Below are positions 51,626-52,758 of a stretch of DNA of 52,758 bases, piece by piece. The notes under the pieces were generated by a model that searched no databases, had not been told where the DNA came from, and saw only the letters and a program-made list of their open reading frames with translations. The number at the start of each line of letters is the position of its first letter. Positions within the stretch are counted from its first letter, which is position 1. Source of the stretch: CAYNQN01 sp964530525 (lineage in GTDB: Bacteria; Actinomycetota; Acidimicrobiia; Acidimicrobiales; Acidimicrobilacustridaceae); assembly GCA_964530525.1 (NCBI GenBank), contig CAZHBH010000006.1:1-52758 (forward strand). Reading direction: 5' to 3'. The position numbers were made by a program, and so were the translations under genes.

Positions 51626-51671
51626 GTGGAGGTGATGGGACTCGAACCCACGACTTCCTGCTTGCAAAGCA
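51626..51671. repeat. Right attachment site within tRNA-Ala
   Basis: This is the second copy of the 46-bp repeat found at 40902-40947. It spans the 3' half of the tRNA gene (anticodon arm to discriminator) and one base beyond, so integration regenerated an intact tRNA on this side. Confidence 0.9.
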
Positions 51672-51700
51672 GGTGCTCTAGCCAGCTGAGCTACACCCCC
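51627..51700 (-). tRNA. tRNA-Ala (anticodon TGC)
   Basis: A 74-nt cloverleaf on the minus strand. The acceptor strands GGGGGTG and CACCTCC pair with G3:U70 as a wobble, the known identity element for tRNA-Ala. The anticodon loop is TTTGCAA (TGC at 51666-51664), the T arm reads GTGGG-TTCGAGT-CCCAT, and the discriminator is A. CCA is not encoded. It is the integration target of the genomic island. Confidence 0.95.
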
Positions 51701-51765
51701 GCGGGGAGTTGCAGTTTACGACAGCGCCGGCGAGTCGGCGCCAGCGGGGGAGGAGGTGCGCCGGG

Positions 51766-52185
51766 CTATCGGTGCCGGGGGATGGAGGGGAACTCCTTGG
51801 CGGGACAGGTGTCCATCACCACGTCGAGGCCCGCCTCGGCAGCCCTTGCCGCCGCTGCTTCGTCGATCACGCCCATCTGCAACCAGACGGCCTTGGCTCC
51901 CACGGCGATGGCCTGGTCCACGGCCTCCCCGGCCAGCTCCGAGCGCCTGAACACGTCGACCACGTCGATCTGCTCGTCGATGGAGGCGAGGTCGGGGTGC
52001 ACGGTCTCGCCATGGATCTCGCCCGAGGCGTTCGGGTTCACCGGGATCATCCGGTAGCCCTCGTCCTTGAGCATCGCAGCGATGTGGTTGCTGGTGCGCC
52101 ACGGGTCGGGCGAGCATCCCACGACCGCCCAGGTGCGGCTCTCCTGGCGGATCTTGCGGATGACATCCGGATCGTTGCGATGCAT
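51766..52185 (-). CDS. CoA-binding domain protein (YccU-like)
   Basis: A 139-residue single-domain CoA-binding Rossmann protein (PF13380). The nucleotide loop is TWAVVGCSPDPWRTSN near residue 18, followed by GYRMIPVNPNASGEIHGE and VDVFRRSE; a conserved CPAKEF lies near the end. The ATG at 52185 follows AGGTGAC. Function in the YccU group is unclear. It lies just beyond the island boundary and downstream of the pyrophosphatase gene on the same strand, separated by a hairpin. Confidence 0.87.
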   Translation of the reverse strand: MHRNDPDVIRKIRQESRTWAVVGCSPDPWRTSNHIAAMLKDEGYRMIPVNPNASGEIHGETVHPDLASIDEQIDVVDVFRRSELAGEAVDQAIAVGAKAVWLQMGVIDEAAAARAAEAGLDVVMDTCPAKEFPSIPRHR

Positions 52186-52241
52186 GTCACCTGTCTACCG
52201 CCAAGAGGCCGCAGAAGCGGCCCGGAGGTCCGGAAAGGCAA

Positions 52242-52280
52242 CGGGCGCCCGGGCCGGCGTCGTGCCGATCCGGGCGCCCG
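52242..52280 (-). terminator. Probable terminator after the membrane pyrophosphatase gene
   Basis: An 11-bp perfect stem (52242-52252 with 52270-52280) with a 17-nt loop. Reading along the minus strand it is followed by TTGCCTTTCC, a moderately T-rich tail. It lies 30 bp past the pyrophosphatase stop. Confidence 0.65.
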
Positions 52281-52309
52281 CAGGAGACACCACGACGTGA
52301 CCGCGGGGG

Positions 52310-52758
<449 letters not shown>

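Larger units (their letters stand above)
40902..51671. mobile_element. Genomic island integrated at tRNA-Ala(TGC), degraded mobility genes
   Basis: The segment is bounded by exact 46-bp direct repeats: 40902-40947 and 51626-51671. The right copy is the 3' half of an intact tRNA-Ala gene plus one flanking base. Because the tRNA is on the minus strand, its 3' end faces left, exactly where an element integrating at a tRNA 3' end must lie. Inside are mobility remnants at the right edge (MobF relaxase C-terminus with a frameshift, large serine recombinase C-terminus) and a thiolase remnant at the left edge. The apparently intact cargo is a five-gene sulfatase/SulP operon, a CMD-like gene and a MalT-like regulator. 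No complete integrase remains, so it appears immobilised. Confidence 0.85.

Overview
The window is high-GC DNA (roughly two-thirds G+C by eye), most likely from the chromosome of an uncultured or little-studied actinobacterium. Acidimicrobiia or a relative fits best. Supporting signs are F420-type enzymes (an LLM-class oxidoreductase and a PPOX protein), a DUF3039 protein, the MurT/GatD lipid II amidation pair, a secreted protein ending in actinobacterial-style SLH repeats, many GTG starts, and a MobF relaxase remnant. The taxon is inferred from gene content only; no rRNA gene is present.

Layout. 1-1.6 kb: the end of a livF-type ABC ATPase, a small membrane protein and an SDR. 2.0-8.9 kb: a LysR-type regulator and a 1,893-residue Ig/FN3/SLH surface protein closed by a strong terminator. 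8.9-11.8 kb: small genes (excisionase-like HTH, TM protein, DUF3039, PPOX) and a CrtC/AttH-like lipocalin-fold protein. 11.8-19.9 kb: a minus-strand run of LLM oxidoreductase, P450, murT, gatD, purU, an MFS drug-type transporter and a baeRF3 protein. A KstR-like operator sits in the 57-bp gap between the LLM gene and a divergent amidohydrolase. 21.1-22.9 kb: bioF-bioD. 23.0-27.6 kb: a hairpin-rich leader, then an overlapping trio of lipoprotein, class A PBP and a membrane-anchored trypsin-fold protein that has lost two catalytic residues. 27.6-36.2 kb: a TetR regulator and a seven-gene operon (YeiH-type sulfate/sulfite exporter, crotonase, ADP-forming acyl-CoA ligase, and a four-gene NitT/TauT-type ABC importer). 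Two copies of one 24-bp operator lie upstream of tetR and upstream of the exporter; the second abuts a TTGACA promoter. 36.2-40.8 kb: lipoprotein, diacylglycerol kinase, cyclophilin, GlxA-type regulator and PfpI protein.

40.9-51.7 kb is a genomic island in a tRNA-Ala(TGC) gene. The intact tRNA is at 51627-51700, and an exact 46-bp copy of its 3' half plus one flanking base lies at 40902-40947. The cargo is a sulfatase operon (DUF6325, SHOCT, sulfatase, DUF1254/DUF1214, SulP permease), a CMD-like gene and a MalT-like LuxR regulator. The edges hold wreckage of mobility genes (MobF relaxase C-terminus, large serine recombinase C-terminus) and a gutted thiolase. After the tRNA come a CoA-binding protein and the 3' end of a membrane pyrophosphatase gene cut by the window edge.

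The two most system-like ideas are these. (1) The TetR-exporter-crotonase-CoA ligase-ABC operon could import an organosulfonate or sulfinate acid, activate it to a CoA thioester, release sulfite with an atypical crotonase and export it. (2) The sulfatase/sulfate-permease island shows a second, horizontally acquired sulfur-scavenging function. Both functions are inferred from family membership and gene order, not demonstrated.
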